From NCBI GenBank assembly GCA_039621445.1, contig CP154956.1:22970588-23034587 (forward strand): a DNA stretch of 64,000 nucleotides, written 5' to 3'. Below, one piece after another: positions 34,534 to 45,246 of this stretch. The position numbers and the translations under genes were made by a program. The notes under the pieces are model-generated. The model saw nothing but the letters and a program-made list of their open reading frames with translations, did not search any database and had not been told where the DNA came from. Source of the DNA: Euglena gracilis (taxonomy: Eukaryota; Euglenida; Euglenophyceae; Euglenales). The number at the start of each line of letters is the position of its first letter. Within the stretch, counting starts at the first letter, position 1.

Positions 34534-35154
34534 CCATGCCCCCCCCCCCATATTGTACCCCCCCCCATAATGTACCCCCCCCATGGGGGACCCCCCCTCC
34601 ATGGACCTGGACCTTGGCGGCCCCCAGAATGCCTTGGCCGCCCCCATTTTGTACCCCCCCATAATGTACCTCCAGGGTTCGATATAAGGACAGGTGGGGG
34701 GGGGTCCGGAACCCCCCTGCGGGCCAGGAGGGGGGGGGGGTGGGGGGGGGGGCCCCCCCCCACCTAAACAGGTGCGCGGTCAGGGTGGCCGAATTTTCGG
34801 CCCGGCGCAAAGCGCCGGGCCGAAAAATTTTGACCCCCCAAAACGACCAAAAGTGCCATTTTGGGCACTTTTTGGGCAAAAATGTGCCAAAAATGCAAAA
34901 AATTTTCGACGCGAAGCGCCGGAGGAAAAAATCGACCCTTTTGGGGGGGGTCAATTTTTGCCCCCGAGGGTCGGTCCGGACCCCCCTTGCAGGTGGGGGG
35001 GGTGGTCCGGACCCCCCTGCGGGCCAGGAGGGGGGGGGGGTGGGGGGACACCCCCACCTAAACCATGTACCCCCTCCTTATATCGAACCCTGTGTACCTC
35101 CCCCCCCCAGAAAATGGCTCCCAGGGGGGGGTACAATATGGGGGGGGGGCATGG
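34534..35154. mobile_element. TA-flanked poly-C element, CCATGC..ATATTGTACC type, with nested hAT MITE
   Basis: Ends CCATGC, C-run, ATATTGTACC (left) and the inverse (right), flanked by TA. A related unoccupied sequence lies at about 44505-44540 (inverted): there CTGCGTTTAAGACACAG runs on without the element and with a single TA. A hAT-like MITE (34673-35092) has inserted inside this element. Confidence 0.9.
34673..35092. mobile_element. hAT-like MITE, CAGGGTTCGATATAAGGA family, copy 2
   Basis: A 420-bp member with perfect ends CAGGGTTCGATATAAGGA and the inverse, flanked by an exact 8-bp duplication, TGTACCTC (34665-34672 and 35093-35100). The interior is closely related to 25614-25997. Confidence 0.93.
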
Positions 35155-35934
35155 TAAGACGCAGTTCTTGACATAGAGACTGTTTCTTTCAAAATGGAAG
35201 AAAAGCATTCCGAAAAAACAGAGACAAAAGGTTGGTCAACATTAACGGATTTCAGGCTGAAACCGTGTCTGGGGGCTCCGGTTTCATGCCCGAACCGGCG
35301 TCTGGGACGCCGGTTCGGGCGGGAAATTTCTGCGCCGAACCGGCGTCCCAGACGCCGGTTCGGGCGTGAAACCGGCGTCTGGGAGACCCAAAATAAAAAG
35401 TGCCAAAAAGTGTCCAAAAGGGTTTGTGGACGGGTGGAAATCATATTTGAGCAGTTTTTGGGTGGTCTTGGGCCAGTTTTTTTTTGGGGGGCCAGAAATT
35501 GGGGTTTTTTGAGCAACAATTTCCTTTTGGCCAATTTTGGAGAATTTCTGAAATAGAATACCATGCAGCATGGCAGAAATCTAAGGCCATCTGCAGTAAG
35601 CCCTTGAGAAGAGCTTTCGATCGATGGGCAACATGGCAGCTGAAAAGTGGAATTTCAGATATGCAAATGGGGTCCGAAAAATGCGGAAAAATGCGATCGC
35701 TGATTTTGAGGGCGCTTTGCAATCTGGCTGAGTTCTGTGGGCACCAAGCGAAAGGTGTTGGCGAGACCTTTCGTTTGATATGCAATATGCAACCTGAGCT
35801 GTGGGATTTGACAAACTAGGATGTCAAATTTTGGAATACACAATCGCTGAAAATAAGCGCTGCATGCATTATGGCCGAATCCTGTGGCCATCTGTCGAAA
35901 GCCCTTTAAAAGAGCTTTCAATTACCTCCCCCCC
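35155..35934. repeat. Dispersed repeat with palindromic GAACCGGCGTC units
   Basis: About 35270-35385 carries inverted and direct units of GAACCGGCGTCTGGGACGCC type. These recur at 36405-36575, 45885-46020 and 46500-46560. The rest (35390-35930) resembles 46060-46500 and part of 43200-43280 in reverse orientation. No gene is evident. Confidence 0.7.
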
Positions 35935-36277
35935 CCTTGTCGTTGACACGCCAATGTTCCAGGAAAGTGTCGTTGACACGGGGGGTGTGTCAACGACACG
36001 CCGTGTCAACGACACAGTACCTAAAAAAAAAAATCGACCGCACCAGTGACAATGAATGACCCCGTGAATGCATGTCCGCCACACTGTGGCGGGTGCGAAT
36101 GGGGATGACATTCGAAGCCATGGCTGGAAAGAAGATTCAACCCATTTTTGAAATGTCCTGGCTGAAATTTGTCAGAAACTGTGGCCAACGCAAAAGAAAA
36201 AATATGTTCCAGGAAAGTGTCGTTGACACGGGGGGTGTGTCAACGACACGCCGTGTCAACGACAAGGGGGGGGGAGG
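35935..36277. mobile_element. TA-flanked poly-C element, GTCGTTGACACG motif
   Basis: A 343-bp element with ends CCTCCCCCCCCC then TTGTCGTTGACACG, inverse at the right, flanked by TA (35933-35934 and 36278-36279). The module with GTCGTTGACAC and its inverse is repeated inside near both ends. A related sequence without the element (about 43218-43245, inverted: GCTTTCGATTGATGGGTAAC) supports a TA-type insertion site. Confidence 0.85.
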
Positions 36278-36404
36278 TAATGGGTAACATGCCTTCATAA
36301 GTATGAAATCTGCCATTTTTGACCGGCGGCCCATTTGGGCCAAAATTACCCAAAACAGCCCCAAACATGGGTATTTTGGGCGAAATTGGCCGTGATTCCC
36401 TAGC

Positions 36405-36575
36405 CGCCGGTTCGGGCATGAAACCGGAGCCCCCTAGCCACGGTTTCAAAAACTGTGTCCCAGACGCCGGTTCGGGCGGGAAACCTGTGCCTGGGACGCC
36501 GGTTCGGGCTACCGCCCGAACCGGCGTCCCAGGCACAGGTTTCCCGCCCGAACCGGCGTCTGGGACACAGTTCTC
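36405..36575. repeat. Palindromic GAACCGGCGTC minisatellite
   Basis: Head-to-head GCCGGTTCGGGC and GCCCGAACCGGC units form a large inverted repeat centred near 36510. Confidence 0.8.
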
Positions 36576-36654
36576 GATATAGAAACTAACAGTGTCCCAA
36601 AACGGAACAAAAAGGCATTCAAAAAAGGAAACAAAAGGTTGGTCGATTTGCAAG

Positions 36655-37195
36655 ACATTGGAATCCATTCATGTCAGTTGATTTCCATTCAGGCGCCCGT
36701 TTATGTCAGTCGATTTCCATTCAGGCGCCCGTTTATGTCAGTCGATTTCCATTCAGGCGCCATTTATGTCAGTCGATTTCCATTCAGGCGCCCGTTAATG
36801 GGCCAAAAACCATTTTTTTGACCATATTTCCGTCCAGGCGGTTCGGTCGAATGAATATCAAGACAGGCGTCGGGCCCAGACAAAAATAGGTTTTAGAAAA
36901 ATCGACCAACACTAACAGATTCAGCAGGGGCACCGGGCGGCTGGCTTCGCTCGCTCGCGCCCGGCGCCCGTGCTGAAACCGTGCTTGGGCCGATTTCGAG
37001 ACTTTAAAAGTCTTAAATCTTCGCCCAAAACACGGTTTCAAACAAGAACAGTGTTTTGGGCCAAGGTTTTAGGGGGGCCCAGGGGCGACCACGGCGCCTT
37101 CGGCGCCGCGGTCCCCGCCCCTGGGCTCCCCCTAACTCTTGGCCCAAACACAGTTCTTGACACAGAATCTGTTAGTGTCGGTCGATTTTTGTATA
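36655..37195. repeat. Foldback repeat family, AATCGACC(G/A)ACACTAACAG, copy 1
   Basis: Tandem TCGATTTCCATTCAGGCGCC units lead into TCGACCAACACTAACAG and an AGCAGGGGCACCGGGCG hairpin arm, closing at about 37160-37190 with CTGTTAGTGTCGGTCGATT. An inverted relative is at 43975-44340. Confidence 0.7.
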
Positions 37196-38206
37196 GAAGC
37201 CCTGAAATTGCCGAGTTGGGCTGCAGCCAGCTGTTCTGAAACGTGATAAATTGGCCCCTACTAGGTACCAGCTACCCCAAAGAGCCACCCAACTAGGGTT
37301 AATACACATGGGGGGACCCTCGCTCGGCGCCTCGCTCAGGTCCCCCCACGTTTTTAACCCCAGTTGGTCGGCTCTTTGGGTTCCCCCGCACCCCCCCCCC
37401 CTCAATAACAAAATCCCTTCGCTGCCGGACCGTTTTGTGAGCATGTGCAATCAGACACCCATTGCCAGAGGGCGCCTTCGGCGCCCTTGGTCGTCTAGCG
37501 GGGGGCGCCCTTGGTGGCCTAGCGGGGGGGTCCCCCCCCCCCCCCCCGCACCCCCCCCGCCCAGTAACAAAATCCCTTCGCTGCCGGACCCTTTGGTGAG
37601 CATGCGCAATCAGACACCTAACCCTAACCTTAAACGTGACCCGAACCCTTACCCCAACCGTAACCCGAAACCCTAACCCTAACCCTATACTTAACCCAAA
37701 TCCGAACCCTAACCCCAACCCTGACCCTGACCCTAACCCTACTCCTCCATTAAGTGGCTTAAAAAAATTTAAAATTTGAGGACTATACACATGGGGGGAC
37801 CCTTGCTCGGCTCCTTCAGCGCCTCGCTCGGGTCCCCCCATATTTTTAACCCTAGTTGGGCGGCTCTTTGGATTCGCTGGGTACCTTGTAGAGACCAATC
37901 TAACAACGTTGAGCGGGAAATGTTCTGCTGTTTGGATAAGGATCGTAACCCTAACCCTGCTCCTTCAAATAACGTCGAAATGTTTTTTTGGGCACAGGAA
38001 AACGCCACCAGCAAATTCTTTTGCAGGCCGCCTTCGGCTCCCTAGGTCGACTGGCAGGGAGAAGCAGTTAAAAAAAAAATCCCCTTGAGCACGGCAAGGA
38101 CGGCCATGCGTTTATGCACGCCAGGATACTCCAGTTTATAGGTGCAAAGACAATGTTTCTCCGCAGGGGGGGTTTAAATCTCCAGAAGGGGGGGGGGGGA
38201 GTGCGG
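37196..38206. repeat. Dispersed repeats and CCCTAA-type tract
   Basis: Two related blocks with TACACATGGGGGGACCC (about 37301 and 37786) and two with AACAAAATCCCTTCGCTGCC (37407 and 37566) flank a degenerate CCCTAA/CCCTGA tract at 37618-37745. A second short CCCTAA unit at 37950 is followed by a GCTCCTTCAAATAA end. No gene is evident. Confidence 0.6.
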
Positions 38207-38664
38207 TAGGGCTGTTTCGATTAATCGATTGATCGATTAATCGTTCGTCATCGCCGTTTAATTGAATCGTTCGGCCCATTGCTATTAATCGTTCATTGTG
38301 GATGTAAACCACAATATTTATTGAAATCAACAAGAATTTGTGGGGTAGTCAGTCAGATAGCACACACCATGAAAGCGGTTGTTAAAAGTGGCCAACGAGT
38401 CAGCGAACGTGCCCGTGAAACATCGCGTGATTCTGATTAAGATACAGCAGTTCCTAATAAGCTTCGTTCTGCCATGTAAACAGAGAATGAAACAAAAATT
38501 CGTCAGCAGGCACACAAAGAAATGGTCTATGTTCATAGAATTTCTCAGGCAGATTTCATTATCAAAAATTGTAAGGGACCAATTAATCGTTAATCGTCCG
38601 AGACGCCCCGATTAATCGCGATTAATCGTTCGCCAGCCCGAAACGATTAATTGACACAACCCTA
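38207..38664. mobile_element. hAT-like element, TAGGG(C/T)TGT ends, GATTAATCG repeats
   Basis: A 458-bp element with imperfect ends TAGGGCTGTTTCGATTAATCG and TAGGGTTGTGTCAATTAATCG (right, reverse complement). It is flanked by AGTGCGG on both sides (38200-38206 and 38665-38671). Subterminal GATTAATCG palindromes are repeated at both ends. It has no recognisable transposase. A 7-bp rather than 8-bp duplication may reflect one lost base. Confidence 0.75.
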
Positions 38665-39221
38665 AGTGCGGATAATTGCATTTCCTACCGACCAGGTCGG
38701 GCCGACCCACAATGGTCGGGCCGACCTGGTCGGCCCGACCATGGTCGGGACGACCCGCAATTTGGTCATCCGAGATTTTCCGACCGGGGCCTTCAGGATG
38801 AAAGCTGGGCTTGGGCACAATTTTTTTTTGTAACCGTGAATTGAGGCCCGGCGCCTGCCCTGTATTTCGTGGGTGTGAACACGAAATACAGGGCGTTATT
38901 TTCAATTCACGAATACAGGCTGTATTTGTGAATTGGGTATTCACGAAATACAGGCTGTATTTCGTGAATTGTATTTTTTTTGTTTTTATAACAGCTTCTG
39001 AAACTAGAAACCTTCTTGCATCACATCGTCTGAAATAATTCAGAAAAAAACCAAATGCACAAAGCAAAAGAAAATTGAATGGCATGTCCTAGGTGATAAA
39101 TGAAGGCGGTGCACAACTAGTGCAACGTCAGATAGCAAAGTGCCATGGATTTACGCCGGGAAAGCTAACGAGGTTTGCACGAATGACACACCCATGACCC
39201 ATGTTTGGGCTAATGGCATAA

Positions 39222-40048
39222 GGGGGAGCACACGGCTGGCCGACGGCTGGCCGACGGCGTGACGGAAGCCGGGTCCTGTCGTTGAGCTTTTGTTGATTGC
39301 AAATGCCTAATTTGGTGTGCCTCTTGCAAATTTTGGAAGGCAAATTCCTAATTTAGTGTGCCAATTCCTAATTTTGAGGTGCAAATTCCTATTTTCATGT
39401 GTATATTCCTAATTTTGAGTGGCAAATGCCTAATTTTGGGTGTAAAATGCTGATATTTTGAGTGGTAATCCCAAGTTTGGTGTGCCAATGCCTTCTTTTG
39501 AGTGGTAAATTCCTAATTAGTGAAAAAGTTCCTAATTTTGAGGGGATTTGGTGGGCCAATTCCTAACTTTGAGTGATTAATGCCTAATTTGGGGTGCAAA
39601 GCCCTACAAGAGGGGTTGCTTTGGGCAATTTTTTAGTCACTTGAAACCGTTCCACACAAAATTTCAGCCTTTTTCCGTCCATAACAGGGAATTTTTGTTA
39701 GTTCGTGGAAAATGGACCACCAATTGAACAACTTTTAGTCATTCGAATAATTTATTGGCAAAATTCCTTCACAATGACTATGGAATGACCCAAAAATCGG
39801 CTGAAATGGTCAAAATTGGTCAAAAAAAGTCCCAAAATTGGCAAAATTGACAAAAATCGACGAAAAATGACTTCAAATGGGCAAAAATGCAGCCTCCACG
39901 AACGATGAACATGACCTTGACAGGGGATTGGCGGCGAAATTGTTTTTGTATTGTCGAGCTGTGGCTCGGGTCATTTTCCTGTGAGTCACACGGCTGGCCG
40001 ACGGCTGGCCGACGGCTGGCCGACGGCTGGCCGACGGCGTGCTCCCCC
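39222..40048. mobile_element. GGGGGAGCAC element, copy 1 (3-bp target duplication TAA)
   Basis: An 827-bp element with terminal GGGGGAGCAC inverse repeats, flanked by TAA (39219-39221 and 40049-40051). Subterminal ACGGCTGGCCG repeats occur at both ends. The interior is dominated by the motif CCTAATTT spaced every 20-35 bp on one half. No coding capacity. Confidence 0.9.
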
Positions 40049-40225
40049 TAAATGCACACAACGCCAGTGGTATGAAAGGGAACAAGCATCGCACTGCACT
40101 CGATTTCAAGGAGGTGAGCAAATGCGGATTGCTCTGTCCCTGCCATTCCGGACGCTTTCTTTTTGGCAGCCTCTAGCTGAAGGTCATCGTGCAGGGGGTT
40201 CTTTCTGTTCTCCCAACCCTGCTTA

Positions 40226-40468
40226 CCACCTCCCCCCCCCCTAATTGACCCCCCCCCCTAATTGACCAAACTCCCCGGGGAAAATTTTTTCAACCTCCCC
40301 CCCTAATTGACTGCCCGGGGGGATTCCGTGCCGAAGCACCCCCTAATTGACGGTACCCCCCCCCCTAATTGACCAACCCCCCCCCTAATTGAACCCCCCC
40401 CCTAATTGACCAAAGGGGGGGTCCCGTGGAGAGGTCCCACGGTCAATTAGGGGGGGGGGGGGAGGTGG
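40226..40468. mobile_element. TA-flanked poly-C element, CTAATTGACC motif
   Basis: A 243-bp element with ends CCACCTCCCCCC.. and CTAATTGACC, inverse at right, TA on both sides (40224-40225 and 40469-40470). The unit C-run plus CTAATTGA is repeated about seven times inside. Confidence 0.88.
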
Positions 40469-40596
40469 TAATCGTGGCCAAAAATTCAGCAACTTTTGGG
40501 AGTTGTGTCAACATTCTGTCCATGGTGTTTGCCGCTTTCTTCGCCATTTTTTGGAGAACAGAGTGAGGAGAAACACGGGGTGAAGGTGCGAAAATA

Positions 40597-40762
40597 CCAT
40601 GCCCCCCCCATATAAGACCCCCCCTCGGGAGCCAAAATCCCAGGGGGGGGGTCTTATATGTGGGGGTCTTATATGGGGGGTCAATCCCGGCCAAAGGGCT
40701 GGCCTTCGGCCGGCAGGGGGGGGGGTCTTATATGGGGGGGTCTTATATGGGGGGGGGCATGG
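40597..40762. mobile_element. TA-flanked poly-C element, ATATAAGACC motif
   Basis: A 166-bp element with ends CCATGCCCCCCCCATATAAGA and inverse, TA on both sides (40595-40596 and 40763-40764). GGTCTTATATGG is repeated four times in the right half. Confidence 0.88.
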
Positions 40763-41156
40763 TAGCACTGAAAAGCTCTAAAAACGAAAAGCATTGTGGG
40801 GGCCTTTGCGGGGGGACCGGCCGCCTTCGGCGCCCCCCCCCCCCACCCCCGAAGTGCCCCCCTATAACTTGGCCTTACATCCATATCTCGTTTTCCAGGA
40901 CCAGGGGTGTGTTATCAATGTGTTCCAGGTCATCTGGACAATGTTTTCACATTTTGGTTTCTATTCACGGAATACAGGGCGTTATTTTCAATTCACGAAT
41001 ACAGGCTGTATTGTGGAATTGGGTATTCACAAAATACAGGCTGTATTTCGTGAATTGGATTTTTTGAGAATTTTGGGCAAAAAAAAAACGCCCCAAAAGT
41101 GCCCGAAACCATGGCGTGAAGCACATCAACGAAATACAGGGCAGGCGCCGGGCCTC

Positions 41157-41626
41157 TTAATTAACGGTTAGATTTTTGATCTTTTTGAAACCCGGCGGTG
41201 AAACCCACCCTTTTGACCCTCTGGTTCCGCGGAGACCCTCCACGGTGGTGTGGGCATCATTTGCCGAATTTGGGACCTGGGGAACAGGCCCAATTTGGGT
41301 GTTTTTCAGCCTCTGCGCCAGGTTCAAATACCTGACTTTGAACGCCGGGAGGTGTGTAGCTGGACGCATAACACAAATCATACGCCGCCATTCAAATGCT
41401 GCAAATATGACAATGAACGAAGCTTTCGGTAGGCGATTCCATGCTTCACCATCCACAAAACGGTTTTAAACAACATCTTTGCTTGCGGTATCAAACGGAC
41501 GGAAGCTGAATATGGAAAAGGGAAAGCACAAAACAGGGTCAGAAGATACGGCTGGCGTCGGCACAGTGTCTAGAGAGTTAGGGTAAGGGTTAGGGTTTAG
41601 GGTTAGGGCTCTTGGTCTGGGTTTAG
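41157..41626. other. Unrecognised DNA and left arm of a telomere-like inverted repeat
   Basis: About 41180-41470 has balanced composition and open frames in several phases, but no family was recognised. About 41515-41576 is a block (GGGAAAGCACAAAACAGGG ... GGCACAGTGTCTAGAGAG) joined to a TTAGGG-like tract. The same arrangement is inverted at 42464-42640 and direct at 45739-45815. Confidence 0.5.
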
Positions 41627-42460
41627 GGGGGAGCACACAGCTGGCTGACGGCGTGACGGAAGCCGGGTCTTTTGTTTAGCTAACTTTGGGTGGCAAATGC
41701 CTAATTTGGTGTGCCAGCTCAGGACTTTGAGAGGCAAATTCCTAATTTTGTGTGCCAATTCCCAATCTTGAGACCAAATTCCCGACTTCATGTGTAAATT
41801 GCTAATTTTGAGTGGCAATTGCCTAATTTCGGGGGTAAAAGTACTGAAATTTGGTGTGCCACTGCCTAATTTCGAGTGGCACATTCCTAATTGATAAAAA
41901 GGTTCTTAATTTTTAAAGGGAAAGGCCTAATTTTGGGGGGGATGTCCAATTTTGGGTTGGCAAATGCCTCAATGCACAATTTTGGGTGGCATGAGTGGCA
42001 AATGCATATTTTGGGGAGAATTTGCTCAATTACAGCGGCATTTTGAGTTATCTTTCGAATTCTACAAGAGGAGCCACCTTGGGCAATTTTTAGTCGCTCG
42101 AAACCATTTCACACAAAATTTGAGCCTGTTTTGTCCATTATTATTAGGTGAATTTTTGCCAGTTCGTTGAAAATGGGACACCATTGAGCAATTTTCAGTC
42201 ATTCGAATAATTTGAAGACAAGGATCCCCAAAAATAGGCCGAAAATGGCCAAAATTGGTCAAAAAAAAGTCCAAAATTGGCAAAATTGACAAAAATTGGC
42301 TAAAAATTAATACAAATGGGCAAAAATGCAGCCTCCCCCCACGATGAACATGACCTTGAAGGGAGATTGACGGCGAAATTGCTTCTGCATTGCAAGGATG
42401 TGGCTCGGGTCATTTTCCTGTGAGTCACACGGCTGGCCGACGGCTGGGGCGTGCTCCCCC
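41627..42460. mobile_element. GGGGGAGCAC element, copy 2 (3-bp target duplication TAG)
   Basis: An 834-bp relative of 39222-40048, flanked by TAG (41624-41626 and 42461-42463) and inserted in a TTAGGG-type tract. It shares the subterminal CGGCTGGC repeats and CCTAATTT motif series. No coding capacity. Confidence 0.9.
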
Positions 42461-42463
42461 TAG

Positions 42464-43063
42464 GGTTGGGTTGGGGTTTAGGTAACCCTAACCCTAAACC
42501 CTAACGCTAACCCAAACCCAAAACCCTAACCCTAACCCTAAACCCTAACGCTGACCCTAACCATCTAGACCCTGTGCCGATGCCAGCCGCATCTTCTGAC
42601 CCTGTTTTTGTGCTTTCCCTGTCCATTAGTGACCCAAAGTAGGTCAAAAATAGGGTTAGGGATAGGGTTGGGGGGTGTCCCCCCCGAAACCCCGCCCAGT
42701 TCTGGGAAAAATTCTTTCAGGTGGGAGATGCCTAATTTTGGTTAAAATATAGTTGTCGTGCACATTTTTTTGGCTCCAATAAGGGCAAATGGGTCAAAAT
42801 TTTGGGTTGGCGATGTCCAATTTGGAACCAAAATCCTAATTTGATGTGTGGAAATGCCTAATTTTTGGTGGCATCATCCAAATTTTGCGACTTGGTGATT
42901 GCTAATTTTGACCTGGAAAAATCAGTTTCAACCCCCCCCCCCGGGTTTGGACAGGGTTAGGGTCAGGGTCAGGGTTAGGGTCACGTAGCCCTAACCTAGC
43001 CCAAGCCCTAACCCCAAACACAACCCTGACCCTAACCCTAACCCTAACTCACTGATGGACAGG
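42464..43063. repeat. TTAGGG/CCCTAA-type tracts and CCTAATTT DNA
   Basis: CCCTAA-type units fill about 42484-42566, followed by the inverted 85-bp block (TCTAGACCCTGTGCCGATGC to GTGCTTTCCC, about 42568-42632). Further TTAGGG-like units are at about 42650-42675 and 42955-43050. Between them, about 42725-42920 has CCTAATTT motifs like the interior of the 3-bp-duplication elements. Confidence 0.7.
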
Positions 43064-43165
43064 GGGGGTGTCTGGGACGGGGGGGGACGCGGAGGGGGGG
43101 ACGCGGGGGAGACGCCATTTTTGGGACGGTGAAATTAGGAATTTGCTGCGAGAAATTTTTAGCTC
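43064..43165. mobile_element. Truncated GGGGGTGTCT element
   Basis: Matches the right end of the introner-like element at 55917-56223 in reverse orientation: GGGGGTGTCTGGGACG, GGACGCGGGGGAGACGCC, TTTTTGGGACGGTGAAATTA, then GGAATTTGCTGCGAG. The other end is missing. This shows that the inserted sequence in the RT gene is a family member. Confidence 0.8.
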
Positions 43166-43281
43166 ACCCGGCGAATGGCGATGTCGATTGGCCGATTGAA
43201 GTTTTCATATATCTGATGCCATGTTACCCATCAATCGAAAGCTCTTCTCAAGGGCTTTTGACGGCCACAGGATTCAGCAAT

Positions 43282-43488
43282 GCCCCCCCCCCCTTTATTT
43301 GACCCCCCTTAATTGAGCATTTGGGTCCGGGGAAATTTTTTTTTCATGCGCCGAAGGCGTCGAATTTTTTTTGCGCTTTTTCTAAAGGAATTTTTGACCC
43401 CCCCTTATTTGACCCCCCCCCCCTTATTTGAGTATTTGGGGGGTCCATTGGCCCATGGGTGTGCTCAAATAAAGGGGGGGGGGGTGGT
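43282..43488. mobile_element. Poly-C element, TTTATTTGA motif, left end damaged
   Basis: C-runs alternate with CTTTATTTGA/CTTATTTGA and the inverse CTCAAATAAAGG. The right end reads GGGGTGGTA as in the other TA elements, but the expected TACCA is missing on the left. A comparable unoccupied site is near 35860-35880 (inverted). Confidence 0.7.
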
Positions 43489-43581
43489 AATGCACACGGC
43501 GCTTGTTTTCACGACAAAATGTGTCAGAAAAACCAATTTTGAGCCCCTTTTTGGGAACCCCCCATTTTTGGGTGCTGTTTT

Positions 43582-43697
43582 GGTCCTTGTTCACTTGCTT
43601 GAAGGAATGGGGTCAGGTTTAAGGTTAGGGTTAGGGTTAGGGTTGGGGTTAGGGTTGGGGTTAGGGTGAGGTGGCGATTGTGCAGCGAACAAGTACC
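43582..43697. mobile_element. GGTACTTG-family element with TTAGGG-like core
   Basis: Left end GGTCCTTGTTCACTTGC, right end (reverse complement) GGTACTTGTTCGCTGC. The 116-bp interior is almost wholly TTAGGG and TTGGGG units. No clear target duplication. Confidence 0.6.
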
Positions 43698-45246
43698 ACT
43701 GCTTCCACCACCAAAAATTTGACAAGGCGGTTGCCGTCAGGCCTGCATCGTGGACTTGGGTTTCACGCTTTGGTGTTGCCCAGAAAATGACAGCTTGACA
43801 TCAAAATTGACCAACACTGACGGTTTCAGCAGGGGCACCAGCTGAAACCTTTTGTGTTGGTCGATTCAGGGCTGGATAGAGGTAGAGGGATAGAGGTAGA
43901 GGCAGAGGTAGAGGTAGAGGTCACCTCTACCTCTACTATCCCTCTATGTTTCCTCATTGTCAAATTTTTTATACAAAAATCGACCGACACTAACAGATTC
44001 AGCAGGGGCGCCGGGCGCGAGCGAGCGAAGCGAGCCGCCCGGCGCCCTTGCTGAATCTGTTAGTGTCGGTCGATTTTTCTAAAACCTATTTTGTCTGGGC
44101 CCGACGCCTGTCTTGATATTCATTCGACCGAACCGCCTGGACGGAAATATGGTCAAAAAAGTGGTTTTTGGCCCATTAACGGGCGCCTGAATGGAAATCG
44201 ACCGACACTTACGGGCGCCTGAATAGAAATCGACCGACACTAACGGGCGCCTGAATGGAAATCGACCGACACTAACGGGCGCCTGAATGGAAATCGACTG
44301 ACATAAACGGTTTCCGATGTCTTGGAAATCGACCGACCTTTTGTGTCCTTTTTTGAATGCCCTTTTGTTCCGTTTCGGGACATTTTAGGTTTCAGCTAAA
44401 ATGACCTGAAAAATCACCTGAAATCCGTTAATGTCGACCCAACCTTTTGTTCCCTTTTTCGGAATGCAGCTTTTCTTCCATTTTGAAAGAAACAATCTCT
44501 ACATCAAGAACTGTGTCTTAAACGCAGACTCTGCATTTTTTCGGAATGAATTTTTTCTTCCATTTTGACAAGAACAATCTCTATCTCAAGAACTGTGCCT
44601 AAAACGCAGACTCTGCATTTTTTTAGAAACACAGATTTTGACCAAAGCCATGTTGCCAGGAACACAGCCTTGCAATAGAATAGAATTGCAATACAGGCGT
44701 CGAGCCCAGAAAATAGGTTTAACGTGGCCAAATCACTCCTCACCCAAAAGCTTTTCTTTCAGATGACCAGTGATACCAACTGGTTCAGGGCAAATTTGCC
44801 GAATGCTTTGTCTGAAGTCCCAGAAAATGATAATCTTCAGCTCCGTCCTTCCGTCTGTTCCATCCAAAGTTCAGCCAGCTGTGATCACCTGACCACAAAA
44901 TTTGGTTTTTTTCTGGTCCATAACGCCTCCACAACCCCATAGGACCAAAAATGTCTTCAAAAAAGGGAGATCCAAAATGTCCAAAAAGTCACTAAAAATT
45001 CCCAATCTGACCAGCAACAGATTTCAATGGAATGGAAATCGACCGACATAAATGGGCGCCTGAATGGAAATCGACTGACATAAACGGGCGCCTGAATGGA
45101 AATCGACTGACACAAACAATTTCAGGCTGAAATCCGTTAATGTCAGTAGAATTTCAAGACAGGCGTCGGGCCCAGAAAATAGGTTTTAAGGAAAGTGGCT
45201 TATCAAAGAGAATTTTTGCCGAACAAAGGCAATTTTATGAAAAAAA
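43698..45246. repeat. Foldback and tandem repeat relics
   Basis: GAGGTA units form short inverted repeats at about 43876-43945 and again at 45428-45510. A 100-bp near-perfect foldback (AATCGACCGACACTAACAG arms) is at 43977-44077, continuing as the inverted relative of 36655-37195 to 44340. About 44640-45010 is the inverted copy of 34080-34480. No gene is evident. Confidence 0.65.

Larger units (their letters stand above)
38843..41156. mobile_element. 2.3-kb inverted-repeat element with three nested insertions
   Basis: Its ends match exactly for 28 bp in inverse orientation (GAGGCCCGGCGCCTGCCC then TGTATTTCGT). Just inside each end is a repeat of GAATACAGGCTGTATT palindromes (38870-38970 and 40965-41060). 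Nested within it are 39222-40048, 40226-40468 and 40597-40762. Without them the outer element would be about 1.1 kb. Confidence 0.75.

Noticed and set aside
41176-41469. Open frames in three phases near 41.3 kb as a transposase fragment
   Set aside because: No DDE or other transposase motif could be placed in any of them.
33779-43672. Chromosome end or fused telomere
   Set aside because: TTAGGG-like tracts are short, degenerate and in both orientations, and most fit inside foldback elements.
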